DNA from: Euglena gracilis
Taxonomy: Eukaryota; Euglenida; Euglenophyceae; Euglenales
Reading direction: 5' to 3'
Assembly: GCA_039621445.1 (NCBI GenBank)
Contig: CP154954.1
Span: 31,210,012 to 31,274,011, forward strand
Length of the DNA stretch: 64,000 nucleotides
Shown here: positions 11,942 to 48,773 of the stretch, piece by piece
How positions within the stretch are numbered: position 1 is the stretch's first letter
Layout of the letters: each line of letters starts with the position of its first letter
Position numbers and translations under genes: made by a program
Notes under the pieces: generated by a model
The model's input: the letters and a program-made list of their open reading frames with translations, nothing else
What the model was told of the DNA's origin: nothing
The model's database searches: none

Positions 11942-12199
11942 CAAACACACTGCCTTTTTTTGTCAAGAGTGCGTTGTGCATCCGTTTGGATAAGGGACAA
12001 ACTTCTGCCAACAAAGTTTTTGCTCAACAGTCTCGTTGGAATCCTTATGGTCTTCCCCTGGAATTTGTGTTACCAGTCACTCCTCGTTTTTCGTTTGACT
12101 GCAACCCGGAACAGCCACCGCCCCCTGATCTCAGGTTTTGGGTGAAGGAATTGGATGCAAAACTGCCCCCGCTTGTTGATGTCACCAATACTCGAAATC

Positions 12200-13528
12200 C
12201 TGGTTGTTGGAGGATCATGGATTTGAATTGTGGGGGTGGTTCCTCGCTACCTGCGGTTTGTGATTTGATGTCACTTTTGGATCCAGACTTCATTTTTCTT
12301 CAGGAATTGTGGGAGACCGACCCTCGGGACGAGATTGCTTTTCGCCGATATGTTATATTCCTCAGTGCATTCCGTGATCGTGGTCAAGGCTTGTGTATTA
12401 TGGTGCATCGAAGGGTGTTGTGTCCCAATTCTGCATCGCAGATCCTCCCCTATGATTCTCCATGATTGTAGATCTTGGTTAGCTCTGGGGTTTCACGTGG
12501 GTTCTTCATCTTTCCTTTTGATCAATGTGCATCTTGACCCTTCTTTCAACATGAAACAAAAGGTGGAGGAAATGCATTTGATGGGTGCCTTGATTCATAA
12601 GTCCAAAGCAGGCTGTCTGGTGGCGGGTGATTTCAACATACACCGGACAGCACATTCGTTGATGGAACACTCAACACGTGCTTTCGGTGTCCCGGGTTTG
12701 AGGATACCGTATCCTATGGGGCTCCACACAAATCACACACGAGCAGGTAATCGGCTTTCCGACACAGAGATTGATTATATATATGCAAGTGATTTTTTCC
12801 CCCTCAAGTGGCATGGCCTGATTCCGGGTCCGTCTTCCCATGATTGTGTGGTTAACGACCTCATTATACCACATGTTTTTTCTAATTCTCCTTCCTGGAA
12901 GAGGTATCAGTTTGCTAATGTCCCCGCTTCAAAAATTCAACAGGTGGCAATACTTTTGTCATTTTTCTGGTTTTGGTTGCGTGGTCAAGGTGCACATCCC
13001 AATTTGTGGCTCCGTGTTTACTGGTTTTTGGCTGATAGAGTTTTTGCTCCCTATGATCAACACTCCTCGGCTAAGTCTCTCATACAATTGGGGTTGGCAT
13101 GTGCCGACCGCCGCTCGAGTGATCTTCTCATGCAATGGCGGAGCAAATGTGTGGAGCATCGTTTTTTGGCTGGTTTGCAACTCAGCCATGAAGTCGCTTT
13201 GCAAATCAGCCCAACCTCCTTAACAACAAAATTGATCAACACATGTTCCAAAAAGCCGGGGCCGTATCCCAAATTAGCTTCTGGCCGGGGGGAGGATGGG
13301 CAAACTGGCAAGACTTCGGAAGAGGAAATCATCAGTCAATTTAAAATGTATCATGCCAATCGGGGTTTATCCATGAATGTGGGTCATTTGTATGCAGACC
13401 TTGATGTGGTATCAAATCTTCCACAGGATGATCCCTCTTTCTTTCATCTATTTGAGGCCCGTCGTGAAGGGTTATGGAACAATGATCTCATGAGTCGGCG
13501 CCTGCATCTCTTGGCTCGGCCAATGTGA
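12200..13528 (+). pseudogene. LINE endonuclease domain
   Basis: The apurinic/apyrimidinic-endonuclease fold starts at WRIMDLNCGGG (about 12210) and has PDFIFLQELWE, with the catalytic Glu in the QE motif. A frame change near 12450 leads to HVGSSSFLLINVHLD, then VAGDFN (catalytic Asp/Asn), then DTEIDYIYAS and PSSHDCVV in place of the usual SDH motif. The frame is closed by a single in-frame TGA at 13526-13528 and reopens in the same frame. Confidence 0.8.
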
Positions 13529-15298
13529 CGCTTTGATTCCATCCGAGGCATCACAGAGTCTCTGCGTTGCGGAGGTTCCAATGCCACTTCATTGGATTCG
13601 CTCCCCATGGCAGTTCTACAGCACTTTACCTTGGCAGGCATGGTGGCTTTGAGCCATTATGTGTTTCTTCTACGGGGTCTCCCAAAGGCTCTGAGCAATG
13701 AAGTCATTCAATTGGCCATTCCCAAGGGTGGTCCACAACATTTGTTCACTTCCTATCGGCCCATCAAACTCGGATCCGCCATAAACTGTGTGGAGGCTGG
13801 GTCAGTTCATTTAGAGGCAAGTTTTCGCGCTGAAATGGATGGTTCTTTCACATCCAACCTCTACTCTTATCGGAAGGAAGTGACTCCTTTTATGCTTGCC
13901 TTTGCATTAAGGTCCACAATTTTGCTGTGTTTGAAGGAAACATCAGAGGCCCACATTTTGGATGGTGATGAATCGGGAGCTTTTGATACTCCTGTTCGGG
14001 AGGATTTGGCATTGTTGGATCATATGTGGAAAGGCCAATGTGCTTTTGGTAGTTGGGCTCATCGATTTTACGCCACCCAGAGAATTCGCCTTCTAACACA
14101 TGAGGGTTTGACACAACCGATGAAGACAGGGGATGGCCTGTCACAAGGTTGCAAATTTGCCCCGACCGCTTACAACCTAATTGGCGTTGGGAGGAACATA
14201 ACCTTCATGAAATCATTTCAAAGTACGTTGTGTCACAACGGCTTACCCCTATGTGAATTTATCTATAGTGACGATCGCCGATGGGTCAGCCCCTGTGCGA
14301 ATGATTTGGCTATTGCGGCACGAGTTGCGAATGCTATCTCACAGGAAGCGTGTGCAATCAATAACTTGCAAAAAATGAAGTATGTTGCTTTGAAACGCTG
14401 TGCTGATGGTTCCATTTGTACTTTTCGAACCGAAGTTGCCATCAATGATCAGTGGGTGCAGTCTGTGTGTGAAATTCCTTTGATGGTGGGGTTATCAATG
14501 CAACCAGGTGCTATAAATCCTTCCCTACTCCCCAGAATCAAAATTCGCTTACAAAAATTGCGGCAATTCATAAAGAAATTGAATCCAAATTTCCTGTTGA
14601 CTTTACGTTGTACAATAGCGTATGCGATATCAATACTGGATTATTCCTCCCGGGGCTGTTTTGTTCCATCATCAATTTTGATGAAAGTACAACCTTTCCT
14701 TAATCAAGTAATAAGTGCATGCCTTTCCTTCCCCCCAGACACCCCCATTTCACTGATGACTCTCCCCATGGCACATTTTGGTTGGGGCTTTCCAAATGTG
14801 ACTCATCGAGCCCGACTCCAATTTATTTTGGGTTACTTCGAAGCAATCGATGGTAGGAACAATTTGTGTAGATTCGTGATGCGTCAATCTAGGGATGACT
14901 CCGGTGTGCAGAGTGACTATGCTTTGATTCGTTCTTTATTTACCCAATATGATCTCTCCGAGGTTGTTCCAGCCTCATTTTTTTCCCCATGCCTACCCAG
15001 CCTTTGCCTTTCACTTCAGCATGCCTCCGTACTATATATCACAACGGATGCTTCGCTAGTCTCTCTGCAGGATGGTGTGTTCGATCTTCAACGAGCGGGG
15101 TTGGGTGTTGTCATCACGGATGGCATTGTTTATCAAGAGATCTCGTGGGGGTTCTGTTCCGTGGCAGCTTGTTCCACTGATCTGGAATGGATGGGGAAGC
15201 TTTTGGCAGTTTGGTTGGTGCGCTTCTTCCGGGGCAAGATAGTACTGTTGTGTGACAACTCATCCGTACAACTTTGCAACTTCACACAATGGGTGAAA
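13529..15298 (+). pseudogene. LINE reverse transcriptase and RNase H
   Basis: Same frame as the endonuclease after the TGA. RT motifs in order: LAIPKGGPQ, YRPIKLGSA, motif A DGDESGAFDTP (about 13970), motif B GLSQGCKFAPTAYNL (about 14140), motif C FIYSDDRR (about 14265, YSDD in place of YADD). RNase H follows with TTDAS (about 15045), Glu in STDLEWMG and CDNSS (about 15255), giving the D-E-D acidic residues. It copies element RNA at the nicked target, and RNase H removes the RNA strand. Confidence 0.88.
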
Positions 15299-15536
15299 AA
15301 GAACAAAAAAGAAAAAAAAAAAAAGAAACGTCAAAAACAGAGAAAACCCCCACCCTCTTTCCTCCTCCCCCCCCCCACCGCCCCCCCCGTCTCTTCCTTT
15401 GTTTTACCGTTGAGAGCAAGGGAAAGAAGCGAGCAGGAATCTAAGAACCTAACACTGACAAGTAAGGATAACGTAAAGTACCTGCCTTGGTGACCACTCA
15501 TTCCGTACAACTTTGCAACTCACACAAATGGTGAAA
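15249..15536 (+). repeat. 48-bp direct repeat flanking a 189-bp insertion
   Basis: TCCGTACAACTTTGCAACT lies in near-identical 48-49 bp segments at 15249-15298 and 15488-15536. Between them are 189 bp of purine-rich then pyrimidine-rich DNA that does not belong to the RNase H reading frame. Removing one repeat plus the insert restores a plausible protein. Confidence 0.7.
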
Positions 15537-16610
15537 ATTCCCTCTCTCCCTGTGGGTGGACCGTTGGGCAAAGATGATTTTGGGTTTGCCGGTTTGGGAT
15601 CATATCACGGAGGGGTGGCTTCAGGCGGAACACGATTCACTCTCTCAAGGATTGGCATGTTCGTGGCAGAAACGGGCAGATTATTTGGCTGGTTGGGGCT
15701 CAACTCATGTGGAATCGGCTGGTTTCCCTTTGGCTGATATGCTCTCTTCTCTGGCGGACCCCCCCTTTCCTTTGTTTTGGATGGAAGGCTTGATCGTTTC
15801 CTTGAAGAGATTTGTGACCAAGCTCTACGAACTGTGCACTTTCCGTGATTCAGTCGCTTTCGCCACCCTGAATGCTGGTGCCTTTGTCGTCTGATTTGGA
15901 AAAAGTTGGTTTTATCAAGTGATGTTCCATTGGTCATGCACAAAGTGGCAGCCTACCTGCGTGCTGTGCCCTTTTTGTCTCGGAGTGCTCATTACAATGT
16001 GGAATGTCGGTTTTGTCATGCCGAGGTCGGTTTTTTGCCCAGGCACATTGTTGGATGTGTGGGATTGTATGAAGTATTGATCAAGGCTTTCTCGGAGGTC
16101 CTGCAAACAGTATCAACAGGTTCACTGGGTTCAATACTGGAAAGGTCGGACTTGGCTGCGGTTCTGCAATCTCAAAATGAGAGGTGGGTCATTGCACTTC
16201 TTCCTGAAGAAAACGTCGTCCGTGTGCGTCATTTTTTTGAGCAAAAAGGTTTCCTTTTGCTGTGTGTTACATGGTCGGGCCTCATCAGTGTACCACATCG
16301 ATTGAGTATGCTTTTCTCCACAAGTGTTCGTTTGGAATTGTGTGCCATAGTATTACGGACATTATCAGCTGCCCCACGAGGATTCTTCACAACATCAGAT
16401 ATCGACATTCCACCGCACACCAATTTTCGGGGTTTGGTGGGTTGGTCAAGCAACGACGCACGTGGGTGCCAACCGTCTTTCCGGGTCCAACGGAGGCTCG
16501 CATGGATCTTGCTTGCACAATTTGGAGGGTGGTCGTTTGTGTTCTTCTCGTTCCTTGTCGGTATACCTCCCCCCCCCGATGTTTGTATCCACCTGACCTA
16601 TTTGATGTAA
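15537..16610 (+). pseudogene. LINE C-terminal region with Cys/His motif
   Basis: After the insertion the protein continues in shifted frames: VWDHITEGWLQAEHDSL and related sequence to about 15894, then from 15906 a frame with VECRFCHAEVGFLPRHIVGC, a C-x2-C-x9-H-x4-C pattern typical of the extreme C-terminus of LINE polyproteins. Confidence 0.65.
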
Positions 16611-17070
16611 GGGTTTTTGCTTGTGATGTTAACCATTGTTTTGTCATCTCTAACCATCCTGGGAGAGGCCCTGCATGCGTGCTGTGTGATTGCCACATAA
16701 CAGCTCCCTCGTATTGGCATCTCCATCGCTCCTATTCCGAAGGTGCGCTGTACATCTCAGCAGACTTCGGCTCATCGCCCCTCTAACCTCCAACACAACG
16801 CTTCGATCAGGGTGCTCCACTTCATGTGTTCTTGTGTATGTCTGTAGCTCATGTATCCTCTTCCCCCCCTATTCATCTACCATCGCTATGTCAAGCACCA
16901 AGGGCATGCGCACTTGCTCATTAACCTCTGCCATGGTGTGCTATACACACTGCGATGTACCGTACGGCGATGTACCCTCTGCAATGCGATTTTATGGATT
17001 GCATCGTTTTGGTTGGTGCTGCCCTCTTTCCACCCTGGTCCGACGTGAGTGGTTGTGATGTTTGGGTTGA

Positions 17071-17325
17071 CTCTTTCCGCTCTCGTTTGGTAGGGCTGTG
17101 TTTGTGCTCGAGTTGTTTGTGCTGCCCCCTTCCCGCTCTCGTCCGGTAGGGCTGAGCGTGTGCTGGTGTTGTTCGTGCTGCCTCCTTCCCGCTCTCGTCC
17201 GGTAGGGCTGAGCGTGTGCTTGTGTTGTTCGTGCTGCCTCCTTCCCGCTCTCGTCCGGTAGGGCTGAGCGTGTGCTTGTTTCGTTCGTGCTGCCCCCTTC
17301 CCGCTCTCGTCCGGTAGGGCTGAAT
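17071..17325 (+). repeat. 56-bp tandem repeat, about 5 copies
   Basis: The unit contains CCCGCTCTCGTCCGGTAGGG and GTGTTGTTCGTGCTGC; starts are near 17077, 17132, 17188, 17243 and 17299. The first copy is most diverged. It sits just before the TTTTA tract, so it is probably part of the LINE 3' untranslated region. Confidence 0.85.
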
Positions 17326-17399
17326 TGTTATTTTATTTTATTTTATTTTATTTTTTTTTTCATTTTCCTTCCTTCCCGCAATAAATGCTAAATAAGCCC

Positions 17400-17989
17400 C
17401 TTTCGCGTTGCCTGTACCCGCCCAGCCTCACCAAACCAACCCAAACCAGTCAATACCTATAAAAAACCCAGTCCCCCCCCCCTGGGGGGGGGGGGGGGGG
17501 TCGGTCAGTGCTTAAGCAATTGCCTGCTTAGGATGCCAATCGATGAGAATATCCTCTTGTAACCTCAAAATAACCTCAAAATTGCACACCCAAAGAGAGG
17601 ATTGGAATCGACCTTGTCAAAGCGCTGCTACTCACAAAAAATAGCAATCGGTTCGGAATCATGGTCCTATCTCTTAGAGGCTGGCTGCTTCCCTCAAATA
17701 AAGCGCATCACAACGGCTATTTCAGAAGCACCAACGTTGATTGCAGCTTGCACACTGACCGTTAAAATTTGTTCGAAACAAAAAATGGGCGTAAAGCTGC
17801 CACACCCAGATTTTTTTAGGACCCGGGAATATCCCGAGGGGTCCAAAAAATCTCAGCGCTTCGCACCAAAAATAGAGGAAATCCCCCCTGGGGAGAGGTT
17901 TCACTCTCACTCAGTCCGAACCCCCCCCTGGGCCTTTAAATTTTAAAAAATCTCTGGGCTGCCAAGAACAGAACGCAGCCCAGCAAAAC
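17400..17989. other. Intronic, no gene recognised
   Basis: Sequence between the LINE tail and a helical-gene exon. It has a CCCC/GGGG palindrome at about 17467-17500. Nothing else recognised. Confidence 0.35.
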
Positions 17990-18049
17990 CTTCTGCGCCT
18001 CGGAGAGGATGGGCTCGCTCTTCCTCAGCAGCTCGGCGCTGGCACACGC
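17990..18049 (-). CDS. Exon of unrecognised helical-protein gene
   Basis: 20 codons, phase 0 in and out: ACASAELLRKSEPILSEAQK, donor CAGAAG|GTTTTG. It resumes after the acceptor CTGGCAGAG. The reading frame joins exactly to KKLWAE of the exon at 18667 if the element 18056-18664 is removed, which gives one continuous helix. Confidence 0.6.
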
Positions 18050-18055
18050 CTCTGC

Positions 18056-18664
18056 CAGGGCAGAACGGGAAGGCCTGGTGGGGGGGTCGACCCCCCCACC
18101 CGGGAGGTGGGGGGGGGGGGTGGGTCAACCCCCCCCACCCACCACAGCATTTGCACCAATTTCGGGGAAACGGGGATTTTGGCCAGAAAAATTTTTGCTT
18201 CTTTTTTGAAAAATGAACCCAAAACACATGATTTTTTGATGGAAAACCACATTTTTTTCACAAAAAAATCTCAAAATTTTCCGTCCTAAAAACTGGGACT
18301 TTTTAGGGGGGGAAACGAAGGTCAAAAAAAGTGGACAAAATTTTGGCACAGTCAAATTTTACTGACATTTTTTCTCGTTGAACTTTTTTGGACTTTGAAT
18401 AACATTTTTTGCTTCAAAAACCTCTCAAAATCACCCTCTTGAGAAAATGTCAAATTTTTTGAAGGTGTGAAAAAATGGGGTTTTGGGTGGGACCCCCTAT
18501 GTGGGTCCCAAAATGGGTCAAAAAAACACCCGGCACCGAAGGCGCCGAAAAAATTTTTCGTGTCCAAAAAATTGGTGCTCCCGGAAATACAAGAAGAGGT
18601 GGGAGGGCCGCCTCCCCCCCCCACCCACCACTCTGGCTGTTCGGCCGATTCCCGTTCTGCCCTG
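18056..18664. mobile_element. hAT-like element (609 bp) acting as an intron
   Basis: Terminal inverted repeats CAGGGCAGAACGGGAA at both ends (18056-18071; reverse complement 18649-18664). GCCTCTGC (18048-18055) and GCCTCGGC (18665-18672) flank it, an 8-bp duplication with one mismatch. The inside is family A/B, shared with 2916-3450, 44865-45040 and 47399-48200. On the minus strand the low end supplies a pyrimidine tract (CCCGTTCTGCCCTG) and the flanking duplication supplies the AG acceptor. Confidence 0.82.
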
Positions 18665-18666
18665 GC

Positions 18667-18756
18667 CTCGGCCCAGAGCTTCTTGGCCGCCTTGCAGTTC
18701 CCCTTTTCCACCTCTGCGGGGTACTGGGCCACGGCGACCTCCAACCGGCTGGCACT
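18667..18756 (-). CDS. Exon of unrecognised helical-protein gene
   Basis: Acceptor CCTTCTCCGCAG, then SASRLEVAVAQYPAEVEKGN and CKAAKKLWAE, helical and charged. The end depends on splicing. A GC donor at GAG|GCCAGG removes the transposon exactly. A GT donor at 18625 would instead keep 14 codons read from the element end (ARAERESAEQPEWW) in the same phase. Transcript data are needed to decide. This is the most upstream exon I can support. Confidence 0.55.
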
Positions 18757-19139
18757 CTGCGGAGAAGGTCCGGCCCGGCCTCGCCATGCGGAACCCTCCC
18801 TACCCCCACTACGCCAAACCTGCGGGAAGCGAACCTTCGGAGGCGTCCAGAAGGGGAATGAATGAAATCCAAAGCAGACGGAGCCATGGGACTGGCAACA
18901 CTTTCTTTGCGCTCTCGGCAAAGCAGCAGGGGCGATAAGGCAAAACAGAGGTATTTTTTAAAGGACCCGGGGTTCACTCACCCAGCACCCAGGCCCCCTG
19001 GGGGGCTGGGAGAGCCCAATTTCAAGGATCAGTTTGGGCAAATTCTTTTCAGTGCGAAGAACCGAAAACAGAGGGGCCTCCCCCTCTCCACAGGGTTCCC
19101 ACTCAGCCTGACCCCGGGGGGGGGGGGGGGGTTTGGACC

Positions 19140-19815
19140 CCAGGGTACGTGATATCGGAGGCCCTTGGAAAACTGCCGGGAAATTGCGGGAAAAAAATTG
19201 CGGAAATTGCAGAAGAATTGCGTGGAATTGTGGTTGCAGTTTTGGGATTTAGCACATTTCTTCCAGAGAGGACTTAACAAAATTTCACAAATTTGGTCAT
19301 TTTGCAACATAGATGTGCTTTGAGCCGTTATTCACATTTTTTTGCAACAAAAAGGTCCAAAAGCATCATTTTGTAGTTTGGGAAATGATCCTGGAAACAT
19401 GGAATTCCTTAGGTCCAAAAATCCAAAAAAAAGACACAACAAATAATTGGAAAAATTTTGTCTCGGGTAAAATCTGGTCCAGGATACTTTTTGAATTTTT
19501 GCTTTTTGGGTTTGAATTTTCCTCAGTCGAAAGTATTTCCCACAAAAATTGGGAGAAAACCTAAAAAAAAAAAGCTGAAAAATTACCAAATTTTGTGAAA
19601 TATTGTAAATTCTGGCAAATGTTGGCAAATTTGCAAAAAAAAAAATCAAAAAAATCACTTGGGGTCCCTTGTGACATGTTCAAGGAATGGCCAGCATTTC
19701 ACCTTCAATCTCAGGTTCAAGCGGAAAAAAAATTGCGGAAAGGGAATAAAAATGCAGAATAATTGCAGAGAATTGCGAAACTTGCAGAAAAATGGCGGAT
19801 ATCAATCCCCCCCTG
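19140..19815. mobile_element. Repeat family F copy 1
   Basis: Begins GTGATATCGGAGGCCCTTGG and ends GCGGATATCAATCCCCC. GATATC lies at 19151 and 19798, next to TTGCGG-rich arrays in inverted arrangement. The same ends and the TTGCGGAAA arrays recur at 34392-34910. Confidence 0.6.
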
Positions 19816-20534
19816 AAAACCCACATCACCACCAGGTCACCATTTTTTAATATAAAAAAAAGTCTGGTGCAAGTGAAAAAAGTGAGAGCCCACATACGCT
19901 GGTGACTGCCTTTCTGTCCATGGGGCAAGCAACAGGCGGCACTTCTGGAACATTCAACGGCCCTTCGGCTCCGTGAATGCCATTGAGCAGCAGCACCCAC
20001 CAAGCGCCTGGAGAAAAGCAACAGAGCAAGCAAGCCAGGTGAAAACTTCCGTTGGAGCGTCGTTTTGTGCACCCTGTGTTTGTGGGAAGAAGACACCTTT
20101 CCGGCGAGACCCATATCTGCATATCTCCCAAGGAGGGCAAGAACTGTGCAAACAGATATTTGTTATGTGCAAACATTAATTTGAACAATTGGCACCCAGC
20201 CACCAGACAACACGGCGGTAGCCCCACCCTCATTGAAGGTGTGCAGGGGCAACTTACCAACAGGTTGCACTGAACACAAAAAAAGCAGCACAAATGCAAA
20301 AGCCGTGTCCCACGTCGCACAGCTTCGAAGGGTCAAAAGGCGCTGTACAGTGAAAAAAAGGATTCTCGCAGGGTGAGCAGCGTGAAAGAAGGTGCGGCTG
20401 ACGTCTGGATTGCCCCTCGGGCACAGATGCCAGGGGTGTATCAGTCAATGCGCCATATGAACTCAAATGGCCGGGAAAGCCCAGTGTGGTGTGAGGTGCA
20501 AACACATGCGGCCTCGGGCTGCATCGCGTTTGTA
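19816..20534. other. 3' flank of the PPWD1-like gene
   Basis: Non-repetitive sequence downstream of the minus-strand stop. I see no clear AATAAA on that strand and no second gene. Open frames on both strands overlap and look like chance. Confidence 0.35.
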
Positions 20535-46640
<26,106 letters not shown>

Positions 46641-47395
46641 AGTTGATGCTGAAAAGAAGAAGTGTATGTTGCGGGATTGATCAACAAACACTCAAAACGA
46701 GGACCAAGCGATCAACTGCAATTGACTGGGGTCTTGGTTTGATTTACGGTGCTTCCACTTAATTAAGAATTAGAGCCAATGTGGGAATCACCGTTTCAAA
46801 AAAAAATTGACAAATCGTGGTTGGCTTTTGTTTTTTTAATTTATTTTTAAAACCAAAAAATGCCTAATCCTTAAATAGGACTAAGAACCACAATCGGCAA
46901 CTTTTTGGATGGTGCTTTTTGTTGTTGTATTTTTTTTCTGTTTCATCATCATCATCATCATCATCATCATGACCCTGGCCCCGTTCCCTGCTTTTTTTTT
47001 CAGGATTGACCCCCCCCCGAGAATTTGGGCTTGCTTCTTGTGAAGGCAAAACAGCGCAAAGCACATTGGATGCACCGGGACTCAAGCCCGAGTTTTCCGA
47101 CGCAGCGGCCAGCACACATTCTTTGCCTTCATGCCAACAGCAGGACCCGAAAGTTGCCTCAGGTCTCGCTGAAGTCGTTAGAAATCATCAACAAAACTGG
47201 GTCTTCAGCATGAGTGACGGACATTGTATCAACCACCACAAGAATCGCCGGCTGAAGGCCAGCCCTTTGGCCGAAACCAACCAGCTTTTTGAATAGTTGA
47301 ATAACTCTTTGCAATGAGACACCTCTACGACCCCCACCCCTCCAAAATACTCACGGCCATCCCCCCCAGGACCCTGTCTTGGGAGGGTCCTGGGC
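46641..47395. other. 5' flank of the PPWD1-like gene
   Basis: Upstream of the first ATG. It holds a (TCA)8 tract at 46945-46970. A plus-strand open frame at 47006-47296 has no recognisable homolog and may be chance. No clear promoter motif found. Confidence 0.35.
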
Positions 47396-47553
47396 CAGGG
47401 TTAGGGCAGAACGGGAAGGCCTGGTGGGTCGACCCCCCCAGCTGGGAGGGGGGGGGGCCACCCACCACAGCATTTTCACCAATTTTGGCCAACGGGGATG
47501 TTGGCCGGGGAAAATTTTTGAAACTTTTTTTTGAAAAACGAACCAAAAATACA

Positions 47554-47735
47554 GGACTGAAAACACACATCCACCGGATCGAAAACACACATCCACCGGA
47601 ATGAGAACGTACATCCATCAGTCTGGAAACACACATCCACCGGACTGAAAACACACATCCACCGGACTGAAAATGCACATCCACCGGATTGAAAGCACAT
47701 GTCCACCGAACTGAAAATGCACATCCACCGGTGAT
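47554..47735. repeat. 22-bp minisatellite, about 8 copies
   Basis: Units like GACTGAAAACACACATCCACCG with small variants, placed between two blocks that are adjacent in other family A copies. Confidence 0.88.
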
Positions 47736-47777
47736 TTTTTGATGGAAAACCACATAATTTAACAAAAAAAAATCTCA

Positions 47778-48009
47778 GGGGGTGTTCCCCCCGCCTCCCC
47801 CCCCCCCCCCCCCCCCCGCGTCCCCCCCCCCCGCGTCCCCCCCCCGCGTCCCGGATTTTGGCCGGGCACGTTTTTTGGTCGACCAAAGGAAAATTACATA
47901 CAAATTTAGGTGACGCCAAAGACAACGTGTGGGGTGGTTGGGCCACGGTTCCCCCCCGCGTCCCCCCCGCGGCCCCCCCCCCCCCCCCCCCGCGTCCCGA
48001 ACCACCCCC
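47778..48009. mobile_element. Family G element copy 1 (232 bp)
   Basis: GGGGGTGTTC at the left and GAACCACCCCC at the right. Inside are CCCGCGTCCC runs around GATTTTGGCCGGGCACGTTT and GGTGACGCCAAAGA. TCA flanks both ends (47775-47777 and 48010-48012). Inserted within a TCTCAAAAA segment of repeat family A. Confidence 0.8.
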
Positions 48010-48682
48010 TCAAAAATTTTTAGGTTAAAAATTGGTAGTTTTTAGGAGGGGGTAAAAAAAAACGAAGCTCAAAAAATGGACAAAATTTTGGCACAGTCCA
48101 ATTTTACTGAGACTTTTTCTCTTGGATTTTTTTTTATTTCAAATGGCTTTTTTGCATCAAAAACCGCTCAAAATCAAAATTTTGAGAAAATGTTGATATT
48201 TTGGAAGCAAGGCAGAACGGGAAACGGCCTCGGGGCAAGGTGGTGGGTGGGGGGGGTCGACCACCCCCCCCCACCACCTCTTCCCGTTGTTCTGGTGGCA
48301 CCAATTTTTGGACCCCAAAATTTTTTCCCAGCACCTTAGGCGCCAGGTGTTTTTTTGACCCATTTTGGGACCCATACATGAGGTCCCCCCAAAACCCCCC
48401 CCAAACCCCCATTTTTTCAGGGTCCTAGGGGTCCTAGGGCGGTGGGGTCCTGGGGGTCTTGGGGGGGGCCTGGGTTGCCCTGGATCCTCTCCCCCAACCC
48501 CCCTCTCAGGCTTGTGGGGCGGCAATTTTTGCTATATGTGTCCCTCAACCCCCCCTTGCACCCTCACTTCCCATTTTGTAAGGAAACTATTTTGACTTTT
48601 TCGCCTTAGAAATGGCCGGGCTGGCGGGGCTGGTGATGTGTGGGGGTGAAACCGAACAAAATGGTTTTCCTAGTCTCAGCAT

Positions 48683-48773
48683 TTTCGGAATTGCAAAATT
48701 CGATTTGAAAATTTTCGGAATTGCAAAATTCGATTTGAAAATTTTCGGAATTGCAAAATTCGATTTGAAAATT
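48683..48773. repeat. 30-bp tandem repeat, 3 copies
   Basis: The unit contains TTCGGAATTGCAAAATTCGA and TTTGAAAAT. Confidence 0.9.

Larger units (their letters stand above)
10633..17400 (+). mobile_element. Non-LTR retrotransposon (LINE with RNase H), degenerate
   Basis: A plus-strand element with an ORF1-like region, zinc-knuckle-like Cys clusters, an apurinic-type endonuclease, a reverse transcriptase, RNase H and a C-terminal Cys/His motif, in the order typical of I-type LINEs. The 3' end carries a 56-bp tandem repeat, a TTTTA-rich tract (about 17329-17370) and AATAAA at about 17382. At least four frame changes and one in-frame TGA make this copy inactive. It lies in the roughly 13.9-kb gap between two exons of the minus-strand helical-protein gene. 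Boundaries are approximate; no target duplication was found. Confidence 0.85.
47399..48200. mobile_element. Repeat family A copy with two insertions
   Basis: Starts GGGCAGAACGGGAAGGCCTGG and follows family A through ACATTTTGAGAAAATGTT-like sequence. It is interrupted by a minisatellite (47554-47735) and by a 232-bp family G element (47778-48009). A reversed family B segment follows at about 48270-48400. Confidence 0.7.

Noticed and set aside
47006-47296. Plus-strand open frame of 96 codons upstream of the PPWD1-like gene
   Set aside because: Begins in a C-run, has no recognisable family and no clear splice or start context; kept only as a note on the flank.
47550-47740. Possible CRISPR-like array of regular short repeats
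   Set aside because: Units are contiguous with no unique spacers, and the context is a eukaryotic repeat; it is a minisatellite.
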